Shown here: positions 21,681-32,581 of the stretch, in pieces
Layout: every line of letters starts with the position of its first letter
Numbering within the stretch: position 1 is the first letter of the stretch
Source: Leclercia adecarboxylata
GTDB lineage: Bacteria > Pseudomonadota > Gammaproteobacteria > Enterobacterales > Enterobacteriaceae
DNA length: 64,000 bases
NCBI GenBank assembly: GCA_901472455.1
Contig: LR590464.1
Coordinates: forward strand, 1,178,001 to 1,242,000
Reading direction: 5' to 3'
Notes under the pieces: model-generated
The model's database searches: none
The model's input: only the letters and a program-made list of their open reading frames with translations
What the model was told of the DNA's origin: nothing
Translations under genes and position numbers: made by a program

Positions 21681-22685
21681 CACAGGGCACCTCCGCGCTT
21701 ACGGCGTACCAGGAAAATCAACACTGGCGCGCCGATAAAGGCGCTAACCACCGAGACGCGCAGTTCGCCCGGCACCAGCAGACGCCCGATAATGTCGGGC
21801 AAACAGCAGCAGGGCAGGGGTGGCAAGCAGCGTCACCGGCAAAGACCAGCGGTGATCGGCCCCCACCAGCCAGCGCGCCATGTGCGGCATCATCAGGCCG
21901 ATAAAGGCAATGGGGCCGACCACCGCCGTGGCGCTGCCGCACAGAACGGTGATGGTCAGTAACCCGGTCAGTTGGGTGCGCGCCACGCGGCTGCCGAGGG
22001 CGGTGGCGGTGTCGCTGCCGAGGCTCAGGCTGTTGAGCGCCCGGCTTAACAGCAGCGCCACGGTGGCGGCGATCAGCACCGGCACGCTCACCACCTGTAA
22101 GGTTTGCAGGGTGCGGATATCCAGCGAACCCGCCTGCCAGAAGCGCAGCTGATCGTAAACGTCCGGGTTGAGCAGGGCGATACCGTTGGAGAGGCCGTCC
22201 AGCACCGCGCCGAGCGCCACACCCGCCAGCGTCAGGCGTACCGGGCTGAGCTGGCCTCCGCCCTGGCTGCCGGTAAAGGCCACCAGCAGCGAAGCGGCAA
22301 AGGCGCCGCACAGCGCCATCACCAGCTGTTCACCAGGGGTGGAGAAACCAAACAGCGCTGCGCCCAGCACGATGGCGAAGCTGGCACCGGCGTTAACGCC
22401 GAGAATGCCCGGGTCGGCCAGCGGGTTGCGGGTCAGGGTTTGCATCAGCGCCCCGGCGAGACCGAGAGCGGCTCCGGCCAGCAGACCGGCGAGGGTACGC
22501 GGCAGACGCGCATCCCGCACGATGGTGCAGTCGGCGCTTTGACAGGTGGCGGTGAGGGCATCCACCACCACGGAAAACGGCAGCGGTTTCGCACCCACCG
22601 ACAGGCTGAGGGCGATCGCAAATGTGAGCAATAGCAGTAAACCGGGCACGGCAAGGGCACGTGGCGCGGAAGAGGAGTACGACAT
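21680..22685 (-). CDS. fepD: Ferric enterobactin ABC transporter permease FepD (frameshifted near C terminus)
   Basis: A FecCD-family permease starting MSYSSSAPRALAVPGLLLLL at 22685. GAALGLAGALMQTLTRNPLA and GPIAFIGLMMPHMARWLVG are the canonical family segments. The frame breaks near 21795; past it, the corrected C terminus reads VPGELRVSVVSAFIGAPVLI and ends in RKRGGAL at 21680, about 335 residues. First gene of fepDGC, divergent from entS across the Fur box at 22703-22727. Confidence 0.93.
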
Positions 22686-22702
22686 AGCAACGTCCATGAC
22701 TT

Positions 22703-22727
22703 GATAATGATAGTAATTATCGTTATC
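22703..22727. promoter_or_regulatory. Fur box between fepD and entS
   Basis: GATAATGATAGTAATTATCG followed by TTATC is close to the 19-bp Fur consensus. It lies 18 bp before the fepD ATG and 70 bp before entS, as in E. coli, so iron repression of both operons is expected. Confidence 0.88.
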
Positions 22728-22796
22728 TATCTTATTTAGCTATGTTAGCATGTGCGGCCATGGAATTGGTACAAAAGAAACCATTAAGGCTTTGTA

Positions 22797-24031
22797 ATGA
22801 CCCGACAATCCTGGCTGCTCAATCTGAGCCTGCTGAAGACTCATCCGGCGTTTCGTGCTGTTTTTATTGCCCGTTTTATCTCCATTTTATCCCTTGGCCT
22901 GCTTGGCGTGGCAGTGCCGGTCCAAATCCAGGCGATGACCCACTCCAGCTGGCTGGTGGGGCTATCCGTCACCCTGACCGGCGGGGCGATGTTTATTGGT
23001 CTGATGGTGGGCGGGGTGCTGGCGGATCGCTACGAGCGTAAAAAGCTGATTCTGCTGGCGCGCGGCACGTGCGGCGTGGGGTTTTGTCGGCCTGTGTCTG
23101 AACGCGATGCTGCCGGAGCCGTCGTTAATCGCCATTTACCTTCTCGGCCTGTGGGACGGCTTTTTCGCCTCGCTCGGCGTGACGGCGCTACTGGCGGCGA
23201 CGCCAGCGCTGGTGGGGCGCGATAACCTTATGCAGGCCGGAGCCATCACCATGCTGACCGTGCGTCTGGGATCGGTGATCTCGCCGATGGTGGGAGGGTT
23301 ATTGCTCGGCACCGGCAACGTGGCCTGGAACTACGGCCTGGCGGCGGCGGGCACGTTTATCACCACCTTAACCCTGCTGCGTCTGCCTTTACTGCCGCCA
23401 CCGCCGCAGCCGCGCGAACATCCGCTAAATCCTTGCTGGCGGCGATCCGTTTTCTGTTCAGCAATCCGCTGATTGGCGGTATCGCCCTGCTGGGCGGGTT
23501 ACTGACGATGGCGAGCGCGGTGCGGGTGCTTTACCCGGCGCTGGCGATGGAATGGCAGATGAGCGTGTCGCAGATTGGTCTGCTGTATGCCGCCATCCCT
23601 CTTGGGGGCGGCCTTTGGCGCCCTGACAGCGGCAATCTGGCGCAGAGTGCCCGTCCAGGGTTGATTATGCTGCTGGCGACCCTGGCCTCGTTTATTGCGA
23701 TTGGCTTCTTCAGCCTGATGCCGGTCTGGGCGCTGGGGGTGATCTGTCTGGCCCTGTTCGGCTGGTTGAGTGCGGTCAGCTCGCTGCTGCAATACACCCT
23801 GATTCAGACCCAAACCCGGAAGCGATGCTCGGGCGCATCAACGGCCTGTGGACGGCGCAGAACGTGACGGGGGATGCGATTGGTGCCGCCATTCTGGGCG
23901 GGCTGGGGGTGATCATGACCCCGGTGGCGTCGGCCAGCAGCAGCGGATTTGTGCTGGCCATCGTAGGGGCGATGTTGTTGGTGGTGTTAGCCGAGTTGCG
24001 TCGGTTCCGGCAGGCGCCAGCTACGGTGTAG
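22797..24031 (+). CDS. entS: Enterobactin exporter, MFS (frameshifted)
   Basis: EntS exports enterobactin across the inner membrane. It starts [20 protein letters not shown] and contains the MFS loop [39 protein letters not shown] and [20 protein letters not shown]. Hydrophobic segments are spread along the full length as expected for 12 TM helices. The frame breaks near 23080, 23430, 23610 and 23820; corrected length about 411 residues. It is divergent from fepDGC and shares its Fur box. Confidence 0.93.
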
Positions 24032-24077
24032 CGGGAATGTGCCGGGCGGTGGTTTTCTTCCTCTCCCTGTAGGCTGA

Positions 24078-24425
24078 GGGATCCCCAGTATTTTTATTGC
24101 CCTTAAAGCAATGAAATAATCACAATATTTTAAACGACTTATAGCGACTCCGCTGTCCGGCTGAAAATCGACGAAGCGTTTCCGTAAGGCCGGGGCGAGG
24201 CGCAGGGACGCGCCGAGAGGGCATAGCCTGCATGGATGCAGGCTGGTGCCCGACCCGAAAGCCTGGAGGAATAAGCTGAGTGCACCGCGAAGCGGCGATT
24301 TTCTTTGCCGGGAGCCGGGGTAGCCAGGGGGGAGGCGGCGAGCCCCCCTGGCACGTTCACGGGTGACGCGCCTGACAGAGAAGTGCAGAACGTAAGGTGA
24401 ACGGAACCACCACCTGAGTCGCATG
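24078..24425 (+). repeat. Dispersed structured element, copy 3, between entS and fepB
   Basis: About 348 bp, same boundaries and hairpins as the copies at 5403, 11323 and 45902. In the GCCTGCA/TGCAGGC hairpin the loop reads TGGA instead of GGGA. The long hairpin lies at 24323-24352. It sits 47 bp after the entS stop in a convergent intergenic region. Confidence 0.85.
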
Positions 24426-24955
24426 TTCCCCTCACCCCAACCCTCTCCCCAAAGGGGAGAGGGAGCCGACCGTGCCAATTTGTTGTAGGGATCCCTCAGC
24501 CCACAGGGAGGTCGCATGTTCCCTCTCACCCCAACCCTCTCCCAAAAGAGGAGAGGGAGCCGACCATGCCAATATCAGGAGAGGAAGCCGACCGGGCCCA
24601 TTTTTTTGACGGAACCGCCACCTGAGTCGCATGTTCCCCCTCACCCCAGCCCTCTCCCCAAAGAGGAGAGGGGGCCGACCGTGCCAATATCAGGAGAGGA
24701 AGCCGACCGTGCCCATTTTTTGTGGGGATCCCTCAGCCCACAGAAAGCCGCATGTTCCCCCTCACCCCAACCCTCTCACCAAAGAGGAGAGGGGGCCGAG
24801 CGTGCCAATAGCAGGAGAGGAAGCCGACCGTGCCCATTTTTTTGTAGGGATCCCACAGCCCACAGGGAGGTCGCATGTTCCCCCTCACCCCAACCCTCTC
24901 CCCAAAGAGGAGAGGGGGCCGACCGTGCCAATATCAGGAGAGGGAGGCGCTCTGT
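24426..24955 (+). repeat. Composite palindrome array after element copy 3
   Basis: Five units begin with CCC(C/T)TCACCCC near 24426, 24520, 24634, 24757 and 24883. Each has the CCTCTCCCC/GAGGAGAGGG hairpin and GCCGACCGTGCCA. Longer units add a segment AATATCAGGAGAGGAAGCCG and a second CCGACCGTGCCCATTTTTT. It fills the rest of the entS-fepB gap; no gene seen. Confidence 0.8.
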
Positions 24956-24959
24956 GCCC

Positions 24960-25919
24960 TTACTTAAACAACCCCTCTAAACGATCCAGCACCCGCATCG
25001 CACTGTAGTAATCCAGTCGGAATGTCTCTGTCCCCAGCGCCCAGACGCGTTTGTTTTGTACCGCCGGCAGATGGGCCAGCAGCGGGTTGGCGTAGATCGC
25101 ATCCACATCCTTCTGATCCCCGGCAAACAGGAACAGCCCTTCGCCGTTCAGCCCGGTCGCCAGGTTTTCTCCCCCTAACTGCACAATGTCGTGGCGCTTG
25201 CCCTGGCTCTGCGAGGCGTTCAGCCCGGCGGGCAGGGGGGCCAGAGAGAAGCCCAGCTGTTGCAGCAGCTTGCCCTGGGCCGACTCGGCGGTCCACAGGT
25301 TGGCGCTGTGAGCCGCGGCGGTGTAGACGATGGCATTCACCGGCTGCGGCGGCTGTTTCAGCTGCTGCTTCACCCGGGTGAGCTGTTTATCAAATTCGGC
25401 AATCCGCGCCGCGGCCTGCTTCTCCTGGCCGGTAATGGTGCCCAGTTGGGTCAGCAGCGCCTGCCAGCTTTTATCGTCGTAGTTGATGAGCAGCGTCGGG
25501 GCGATGGCCGACAGCTGATCGTACAGCGCCAGGGCTGAATCTCCCCCGGTGGCGCTGACCAGGATCAGATCCGGCATCTGGGCGGCTACGGCTTCTGCGC
25601 TCGGCTCGCCAATATACAGGCGCGCAAGCTTACGCTGTTTTGCCACCTCGCCCCACTGGCGCAAAAAGCCCTGATCGTCGGCCACCCGATTGTTTGGCGT
25701 CGTGGCTCCGCTGGCGATCACCGGGGCATCAATCGCCAGCAGCGAGCCGGTAAGGGTCACACTGGTGGAGACAATCCGCGTCGGTTTGCTCTCAAGCGTG
25801 TGGGTTCCGTGGCTGTCCGTGACCTGACGCGGCCAGTCGGCGGCGAGCGCTGAGGTTAATCCTGAAATTAAAAGTCCGGTTAAAAGCAGGGTGTTACGAC
25901 AAACAGCGGGCAGTTTCAC
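24960..25919 (-). CDS. fepB: Periplasmic ferric enterobactin-binding protein
   Basis: Intact, 319 residues. The signal peptide is [20 protein letters not shown] then LTSALA, with cleavage after residue 26. The mature protein has the class III siderophore-binding fold: [20 protein letters not shown] in the N lobe, and [20 protein letters not shown] near the C terminus. FepB passes ferric enterobactin from FepA to FepDGC. It is transcribed alone, divergent from entCEBAH, with a Fur-type promoter between. Confidence 0.95.
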   Translation of the reverse strand: MKLPAVCRNTLLLTGLLISGLTSALAADWPRQVTDSHGTHTLESKPTRIVSTSVTLTGSLLAIDAPVIASGATTPNNRVADDQGFLRQWGEVAKQRKLARLYIGEPSAEAVAAQMPDLILVSATGGDSALALYDQLSAIAPTLLINYDDKSWQALLTQLGTITGQEKQAAARIAEFDKQLTRVKQQLKQPPQPVNAIVYTAAAHSANLWTAESAQGKLLQQLGFSLAPLPAGLNASQSQGKRHDIVQLGGENLATGLNGEGLFLFAGDQKDVDAIYANPLLAHLPAVQNKRVWALGTETFRLDYYSAMRVLDRLEGLFK

Positions 25920-25939
25920 TAAGGGGCATCCTGTTTTTG

Positions 25940-26085
25940 TTGAAGTTAATGCTTCTCATTTTCATAAATGCACCGCAGGGATGCAAGCGATAGTCGCACA
26001 AGTTGCGCGCTCATCGGTTGACACCATCGCGCTCTGGGATTAGGTTAGCCAGCGAAAATATAAATGATAATAATTCTTACTGCTT
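25940..26085. promoter_or_regulatory. Fur-type sites in the fepB/entC divergent promoter
   Basis: Two AT-rich sites are visible: AATGCTTCTCATTTTCATAA (about 25948, near fepB) and AATATAAATGATAATAATTC (about 26058, near entC), both rich in GATAAT-like hexamers. The paired arrangement matches the E. coli locus. Confidence 0.7.
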
Positions 26086-26106
26086 TTATCATTTCAGGAG
26101 GATGAT

Positions 26107-27280
26107 ATGGATACGTCACTGGCTGAGGACATTCAGCACAACGCGACCCGGCTGCAAAAAGACAGCTTCTTTTTTATGTCGCCTTATCGCAGTTTTACCA
26201 CGTCGGGTTGTTTTCGCCGTTTTTCCACCCCTGCCGTGGGCGGCGACGATCCGCAAGCCCCTTCCAGCAACAGCTTGCCCAGGCCTTTGCCGATGCCAAA
26301 GCCGCCGGATTGCTAACCCGGTGATGGTAGGGGCGATCCCCTTTGATACCCGTCAGCCGTCGTCGCTGTTCATTCCGCAAACATCGCAAAATTTTGCCCG
26401 TCCGGCACGCCAGCAGTCTGCCCGTTATGCGACCCAGACGCCGCCGCTGACGGTGAAATCCCGCACCGAGATCCCGGCCCAGTTAGCGTTTGAAGAGATG
26501 GTGGCCCGCGCCGCCGCCCTGACAGCGACGCCGCGCGTGAATAAAGTGGTGCTGTCGCGCCTGATCGACATCGCCACCGAAGAGAACCTCGACAGCAGCG
26601 TGCTGCTGGAAAAACTGATTGCCCAGAACCCGGCCAGCTTTAACTTCCACGTCCCGCTGGAGGATGGCGGGGTACTGCTTGGCGCCAGCCCGGAACTGCT
26701 GCTGCGTAAAGAGGGGGCTCACTTTAGCTCCCTGCCGCTGGCCGGTTCCGCGCGTCGTCAGCCGGACGATATGCTCGATCGTGAGGCGGGCAACAAGCTG
26801 CTGGCTTCGGCAAAAGATCGTCATGAACATGACCTGGTCACCCAGGCGATGAAGGCGGTACTCGCCCCGCGCAGCCATCAACTGACTATGCCCGCTTCGC
26901 CGCAGTTAGTGACCACCCCGACCCTGTGGCACCTCGCCACCCCGGTAGAGGGCGAAGCGCGTGAAGATGAAAACGCCCTGACCCTGGCCTGTCTGCTGCA
27001 CCCGACCCCGGCCCTGAGCGGCTTCCCGCACCAGGCGGCGAAAGCGTTGATTGCCGAGCTGGAGCCGTTCGACCGTGAACTCTTCGGCGGAATCGTCGGC
27101 TGGTGCGACAGCGAAGGCAACGGCGAGTGGGTGGTGACTATCCGCTGCGCGCGCCTTCACGCCAACCGCGTGCGCCTGTTTGCCGGTGCCGGGATTGTGC
27201 CTGCCTCCTCACCGATTGCCGAGTGGCGCGAAACCGGCGTCAAACTGACCACCATGCTCAATGTTTTTGGCTTGCATTAA
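26107..27280 (+). CDS. entC: Isochorismate synthase (frameshifted in N-terminal part)
   Basis: EntC converts chorismate to isochorismate, the first step to 2,3-dihydroxybenzoate. It starts MDTSLAEDIQHNATRLQKDS behind AGGAGGAT. Frame breaks lie near 26265 and 26310; from ANPVMVGAIPFDTRQPSSLF onward the protein is continuous. Catalytic-domain motifs: PLAGSARRQPDDMLDREAGN, RHEHDLVTQAM, GGIVGWCDSEGNGEWVVTIR and LFAGAGIVPASSPIAEWRET. Corrected length about 391 residues, the E. coli size. First gene of entCEBAH. Confidence 0.95.
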
Positions 27281-27289
27281 GGATTAATC

Positions 27290-28888
27290 ATGACCCTTCC
27301 CTTTACCCGCTGGCCCGACGACTTCGCCCGTCGCTATCGTGAAAAAGGTTACTGGCAGGATCTGCCCCTGACGGACATTCTGACCCGCCACGCTGACAGC
27401 GATGCGCTGGCGATTATCGACGGCGAACGCCGCTTGACGTACCGCCAGTTCCAGCAGTCCGTCAACAACCTCGCGGCAGCGTTGCAGGCGCAGGGGATCC
27501 AGCGGGGTGAAACCGCTCTGGTGCAGTTGGGTAACGTCGCGGAGTTCTACATCACCTTTTTCGCGCTGTTGCAGGTGGGCGTGGCCCCGGTGAATGCGCT
27601 CTTTAGCCACCAGCGCAGCGAACTGAACGCCTACGCCACCCAGATTGAACCGACGCTGCTGATTGCTGACCGGGCGCATAGCCTGTTTGCTGGCGACGAC
27701 TTCCTTAACACCTTCAGGGATCAGCACCCCTCCGTGCGTGTGGCGCTGCTGCGCGGCGAAGGGCTGGAAGCGGCCATCGCCCGTCCGGCAGAAAACTTTA
27801 TCGCCAGCCCGACTCCGGCCGACGAGGTGGCGTTCTTCCAGCTTTCTGGCGGCAGTACCGGCACGCCGAAGCTGATCCCGCGCACCCATAACGACTATTA
27901 CTACAGCATTCGCCGCAGCAACGAGATCTGCGGCATCACCGCGGATACCCGCTACCTGAACGCGCTGCCTGCTGCCCACAACTTTGCGATGAGCTCCCCC
28001 GGCTCGCTGGGGATCTTTATGGCCGGTGGCTGCGTGGTATTGGCGCACGATCCGAGCGCCACGCTCTGCTTCCCGCTGATTGAAGAGCATCGCATCACCG
28101 TCACCTCGCTGGTGCCGCCAGCGGTCAGCCTGTGGCTGCAGGCCATTACCGAAGGCGCAGGCAATGCCCAACTGGCGTCGCTGCAACTGTTGCAGGTGGG
28201 CGGGGCGCGGCTTTCTGCCACGCTGGCTGCCCGCATTCCGGCAGAGATGGGCTGCCAGCTCCAGCAGGTCTTTGGGATGGCGGAAGGGCTGGTGAACTAC
28301 ACCGCCCTGGATGACACCCCGGAACGCATCATGAATACCCAGGGTCGTCCGATGTGCCCGGATGACGAAGTGTGGGTAGCCGATGAGAACGGTAATCCGC
28401 TGCCGCGCGGCGAGGTCGGGCGTCTGATGACCCGCGGACCGTACACCTTCCGCGGCTACTACAAAAGCCCGGAGCATAACGCCAGCGCCTTTGACGCGAA
28501 CGGCTTTTACTGCTCCGGGGATCTGATCGCCATTGACGAGCAGGGTTACATCACCGTGCAGGGGCGCGAGAAAGATCAGATCAACCGCGGCGGGGAGAAG
28601 ATCGCCGCCGAAGAGGTGGAAAACCTGCTCCTGCGCCACGAGGCGGTGATCCACGCCGCGCTGGTCAGCATGGAGGACAGCCTGCTGGGCGAGAAGAGCT
28701 GCGCGTATCTGGTGGTGAAACAGCCCCTGCGTGCAGTTGACGTGCGCCGCTTCCTGCGCGAGCAGGGCGTGGCTGAATTCAAACTGCCGGATCGCGTGGA
28801 GTGCCTGGATGCACTGCCGCTGACGCCGGTAGGCAAAGTCGATAAAAAACAATTACGCCTGTGGCTGGCCGAACGGGCGCAGGGCTGA
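27290..28888 (+). CDS. entE: 2,3-dihydroxybenzoate-AMP ligase
   Basis: Intact, 532 residues. EntE adenylates 2,3-dihydroxybenzoate and loads it on the EntB carrier domain. The adenylate-forming P-loop is [20 protein letters not shown]; later motifs are [40 protein letters not shown] and the C-terminal lysine region [12 protein letters not shown]. It starts 9 bp after entC and ends 10 bp before entB. Confidence 0.96.
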   Translation: MTLPFTRWPDDFARRYREKGYWQDLPLTDILTRHADSDALAIIDGERRLTYRQFQQSVNNLAAALQAQGIQRGETALVQLGNVAEFYITFFALLQVGVAPVNALFSHQRSELNAYATQIEPTLLIADRAHSLFAGDDFLNTFRDQHPSVRVALLRGEGLEAAIARPAENFIASPTPADEVAFFQLSGGSTGTPKLIPRTHNDYYYSIRRSNEICGITADTRYLNALPAAHNFAMSSPGSLGIFMAGGCVVLAHDPSATLCFPLIEEHRITVTSLVPPAVSLWLQAITEGAGNAQLASLQLLQVGGARLSATLAARIPAEMGCQLQQVFGMAEGLVNYTALDDTPERIMNTQGRPMCPDDEVWVADENGNPLPRGEVGRLMTRGPYTFRGYYKSPEHNASAFDANGFYCSGDLIAIDEQGYITVQGREKDQINRGGEKIAAEEVENLLLRHEAVIHAALVSMEDSLLGEKSCAYLVVKQPLRAVDVRRFLREQGVAEFKLPDRVECLDALPLTPVGKVDKKQLRLWLAERAQG

Positions 28889-28898
28889 GGAGCAAACG

Positions 28899-29753
28899 AT
28901 GGCAATTCCAAAATTAACCGGTTATGCGCTGCCAGGCGCGGCAGATCTGCCCAGCAATAAAGTGAGCTGGACCATGGAGCCCGCGCGCGCCGCGCTGCTG
29001 ATCCACGATATGCAGGAGTATTTTCTTAACTTCTGGGGCGATAACTGTCCGATGATGGCGCAGGTGGTGGCGAACATCGCCCGTCTGCGCGACTACTGCA
29101 AGCAGCAGGGGATCCCGGTCTATTACACCGCCCAGCCGAAAGAGCAGAGCGATGAAGACCGCGCCCTGCTGAACGATATGTGGGGACCGGGCCTGACCCG
29201 TTCCCCGGAGCAGCAGCGCATTGTCGCTGAACTGACCCCGGACGAAGCAGACACCGTGCTGGTGAAGTGGCGCTACAGCGCGTTTCACCGCTCGCCGCTG
29301 GAGCAGATGCTGAAAGACAGCGGGCGCGACCAGTTGATCATCACCGGCGTGTACGCCCACATCGGCTGCATGACCACCGCGACCGACGCCTTTATGCGCG
29401 ACATCCAGCCGTTCTTCGTCGCCGATGCGCTGGCGGATTTCACCCGGGATGAGCACCTGATGTCGCTCAAGTACGTGGCCGGTCGTTCCGGGCGCGTGGT
29501 GACCACCGACGAGCTGCTGCCGTCAGTGCCCGCCAGTAAAGCGGCGCTGCGCGAGGCGATCCTGCCCCTGCTGGACGAGTCCGACGAACCGATGGATGAC
29601 GAAAACCTGATCGACTACGGTCTGGATTCGGTACGCATGATGGGCCTGGCAGCGCGCTGGCGCAAAGTGCATGGCGATATCGACTTTGTGATGCTGGCGA
29701 AAAACCCGACGCTGGATGCCTGGTGGGCGCTGCTCTCCCGCGAGGTGAAATAA
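28899..29753 (+). CDS. entB: Isochorismatase / aryl carrier protein
   Basis: Intact, 284 residues. The N-terminal isochorismatase domain (LLIHDMQEYFLNFWG; later GVYAHIGCMTTATDAFMRDI) makes 2,3-dihydro-2,3-dihydroxybenzoate. The C-terminal aryl carrier domain has the phosphopantetheine serine Ser244 in IDYGLDSVRMMGLA, the target of EntD. The stop overlaps the entA ATG (TAATG). Confidence 0.96.
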   Translation: MAIPKLTGYALPGAADLPSNKVSWTMEPARAALLIHDMQEYFLNFWGDNCPMMAQVVANIARLRDYCKQQGIPVYYTAQPKEQSDEDRALLNDMWGPGLTRSPEQQRIVAELTPDEADTVLVKWRYSAFHRSPLEQMLKDSGRDQLIITGVYAHIGCMTTATDAFMRDIQPFFVADALADFTRDEHLMSLKYVAGRSGRVVTTDELLPSVPASKAALREAILPLLDESDEPMDDENLIDYGLDSVRMMGLAARWRKVHGDIDFVMLAKNPTLDAWWALLSREVK

Positions 29754-30506
29754 TGGCTACGTTCGATTTTGCGGGGAAAACCGTCTGGGTGACCGGGGCC
29801 GGGAAAGGCATCGGTTACGCCACCGCGGTGGCGTTCGCAGAGGCGGGCGCCCGGGTGACGGGCTTTGACGTGGCCTTCCGCAGGCGAGCTATCCCTTTAC
29901 CACCGAAGTGCTGAACGTAGCGGACGCTGCGCAGGTGAGCGAGGTCTGCGGCGTTTGCTGGCTTCGGTCGATCGTCTGGATGTGCTGGTGAATGCAGCAG
30001 GGATCCTGCGGATGGGAGCGACTGACCAGCTCTCGCAGGACGACTGGCAGCAGACTTTTGCGGTCAACGTTGGCGGGGCGTTTAACCTGTTCCAGCAGAC
30101 GATGGGGCAGTTCCGCCGTCAGCAGGGCGGGGCGATTGTCACCGTGGCCTCCGACGCGGCACACACCCCGCGCCTCGGGATGAGCGCCTACGGGGCGTCG
30201 AAAGCGGCGCTGAAGAGCCTGGCCCTGACCGTCGGCCTTGAGCTGGCGGGCAGCGGCGTGCGCTGTAATCTGGTGTCGCCGGGATCCACCGACACCGACA
30301 TGCAGCGTACCCTGTGGGTGAGCGATGACGCCGAGCAGCAGCGTATTCGCGGCTTTGGCGAGCAGTTCAAGCTCGGCATTCCGCTGGGTAAAATCGCCCG
30401 TCCTGAGGAGATTGCCAGCACCGTACTGTTCCTCGCTTCTGACCTCGCCAGCCATATCACCTTGCAGGATATCGTGGTGGATGGCGGCTCGACGCTGGGG
30501 GCCTAG
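29753..30506 (+). CDS. entA: 2,3-dihydro-2,3-dihydroxybenzoate dehydrogenase (frameshifted)
   Basis: A short-chain dehydrogenase that oxidises the EntB product to 2,3-dihydroxybenzoate with NAD. It starts MATFDFAGKTVWVTGAGKGI; the glycine motif is TGAGKGIGYATA and the active site is YGASKAALKSLAL, with the upstream serine in VTVASDAAHTPR. The frame breaks near 29870 and 29945. Corrected length about 250 residues. The stop abuts the entH ATG. Confidence 0.95.
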
Positions 30507-30920
30507 ATGATCTGGAAACGACATCTGTCGCTGGAGGAATTAAACCGCTCCAGCCTCAACACCATGGTGGCGCATCTGGGGATCGTCTACACCCGGATTG
30601 GCGACGACACCCTCGAAGCCGAGATGCCGGTGGATGCCCGTACCCATCAGCCGTTTGGCCTGCTGCACGGCGGCGCGTCGGCGGCACTGGCGGAGACGCT
30701 GGGGTCGATGGCCGGGTTCCTGATGACCCGCGATGGGCAGAGCGTGGTGGGCACGGAGCTGAACGCGACGCACCATCGTGCGGTGTCGCAGGGAAAGGTG
30801 CGCGGCGTGTGCCAGCCGCTGCATCTGGGGCGTACCAGCCAGAGCTGGGAGATCGTGGTGTATGACGAGCAGGGAAGACGGTGCTGTACCTGTCGGTTGA
30901 GTACGATGGTGCTGGGGTGA
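30507..30920 (+). CDS. entH: Proofreading thioesterase of enterobactin synthesis
   Basis: Intact, 137 residues. A hotdog-fold acyl thioesterase (formerly YbdB) that clears misacylated EntB. Active-site region: [20 protein letters not shown], then [19 protein letters not shown]. Last gene of entCEBAH. In E. coli cstA follows directly; here an array, a peptidase gene and yjiHG-like genes intervene. Confidence 0.95.
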   Translation: MIWKRHLSLEELNRSSLNTMVAHLGIVYTRIGDDTLEAEMPVDARTHQPFGLLHGGASAALAETLGSMAGFLMTRDGQSVVGTELNATHHRAVSQGKVRGVCQPLHLGRTSQSWEIVVYDEQGRRCCTCRLSTMVLG

Positions 30921-30936
30921 GGGAGGCGGAGTTGCC

Positions 30937-31442
30937 CCTCACCCTAACCCTCTCCCCGGAGGGGAGAGGGAATAGATCTGAGCACTGTTCTCCCCCTCTT
31001 CCCTGTGGGGATAGGGGAGAGATCTGAGCACTGTTTTTCCCCTTCTCTCCTGTAGGGATAGGGGAGAGATCTGAGCACTGTTCTCCCCCTCTTCCCTGTG
31101 GGGATAGGGGGAGAGATCTGAGCACTGTTTTCTCCCTCACCCCTGCGGGGAGAGGGGAGAGATCTGAGCACTGTTTTCTCCCTCTCCCCTGCGGGGATAG
31201 GGGAGAGATCTGAGCACTGTTTTCCCCCTCTTCACTGTGGGGATAGGGGAGAGATCTGAGCACTGTTTCTCCTTCTCCTCTGCGGGGATAGGGAGAGATC
31301 TGAGCACTGTTTTCTCCCTCTCCCCTGAGGGGATAGGGAATAGATCTGAGCACTGTTTTCCCCCCTCTCTCCTGTGGGGATAGGGGTAGATATGAGCACT
31401 GTTTTCCCCCTCTCCCCTGCGGGGAGAGGGCCGGGGTGAGGG
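30937..31442. repeat. Tandem array of ten about 46-bp units between inverted caps
   Basis: The left cap is CCCCTCACCCTAACCCTCTC (from about 30937) and the right cap is its inverse, GAGAGGGCCGGGGTGAGGGG. Between them AGAT(C/A)TGAGCACTGTT recurs at 30974, 31020, 31067, 31114, 31160, 31206, 31252, 31296, 31342 and 31388, a 44-47 bp period. Each unit also has a CCCCTG(C/T)GGGG-type hairpin. It fills the gap between the convergent entH and M20 peptidase genes. There are no unique spacers, so it is not CRISPR. Confidence 0.88.
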
Positions 31443-31452
31443 GGAAATGCGC

Positions 31453-32568
31453 TTACAGCATCGACACAATCCGCTTCAGCAACCGGATCCGCGGCGCGAT
31501 CGACGCCTTATCCAGCCACTCCGCCGGGCTGTGGAAGCCCGCCCCAATCGGCCCTAAGCCGTCGAGGGTCGGAATGCCGAGCGCGGCAGTGTGGTTGGCA
31601 TCGCTGCCGCCACCCACCGCCTGCCAGGTGATGGCGATATCCTCTTCTTTCCCGGCTTTCTCAACGAGCTGCATCAGCCCTGCGTGGCGTCACTCGCCGC
31701 CATGGCTGGCTTGTGGTTGACGCGCGTCAGCGAGGTGGTGACGCCCTCTAAAAATCCTTTTTCACACAGGGCTTCCAGCGCCTGATTGACCCGGTCGTAC
31801 TCGTCGTTTTCCCAGAAACGCACGTCGAGTTCGGCAACGGCGCTATCCGCCACCACGTTGGCCGCGCTGCCGCCGTGAATCACGCCGACGTTCAGCGTGG
31901 TGCCGCGATCCCAGTCGGTGAGCGCGTTAATGGCGGTCACAGCATGCGCCAGGGCGGTAATCGCCGAGCGGCCTTTTTCCGGATCGTTACCCGCATGCGC
32001 CGCCACGCCGCTAAAGGTGAGGTGGTAGGCCCGCCATGCCTTTGCGCGCTTTGACCAGGGAACCGGTCGGCGCGTGCCGCTTCACACACCAGCACGCAGC
32101 GGGCGCGTTTTAGCCAGTTCGCCAATCATTCGTGGGAGTAGACCGAGCCGGTCTCTTCGTCCGGGTTCATGGCCACGGCAATCGCCAGGCGATCCTTATC
32201 CGCCGCGTCCAGCCCGCGCATCGCCCAGAGGATGTTCAGCAATCCACTTTTCATGTCGGAGACGCCAGGGCCGTACAGGCGAGTGTCGTCTTCACTCAGC
32301 GGACGTTCGGCTACGGTGCCGGGAGCAAAAACGGTATCGAGGGTGGCCCACCAGCCAGAACGTCAAACTGCTCTGCCTGCGGCTTGTTGCTGACGAAGAC
32401 GCCAGGGCCGACCTTATCACCCAAATCAACCTGCTCGGTGTGCCAGCCTTCGCGCTGCCACAGCGTCTGCATGATGCCTGCAACGGTGGCGACGCCTGCG
32501 ATGGTCTGGGTGCCGCAGTCTACGTTCACCAGGGTTTTGAGTTCTTCAATATAGTGGTCAAGATTCAT
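31453..32568 (-). CDS. M20-family zinc metallopeptidase (glutamate carboxypeptidase-like; frameshifted)
   Basis: It starts MNLDHYIEELKTLVNVDCGT at 32568 and ends LLKRIVSML. M20 features: metal-ligand region LYGPGVSDMKSGLLNILWAM, catalytic Glu in AMNPDEETGSVYSHEW, the dimerisation segment VAAHAGNDPEKGRSAITALA, and C-terminal His in IGAGFHSPAEWLDKASI. Frame breaks lie near 32350, 32310, 32130, 32065 and 31680. Corrected length about 370 residues. It lies 14 bp downstream of yjiG on the same strand. In E. coli yjiHG sit with the isoaspartyl dipeptidase iadA, so a peptidase plus YjiGH module recurs with a different enzyme here. The substrate is unknown; a small peptide or N-acyl amino acid is likely. 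Confidence 0.8.
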
Positions 32569-32581
32569 GGTTACGTCCTGT

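Noticed and set aside
30937..31442. CRISPR array
   Set aside because: The 46-bp units repeat over their whole length with no unique spacers of constant size, and no cas genes are near.
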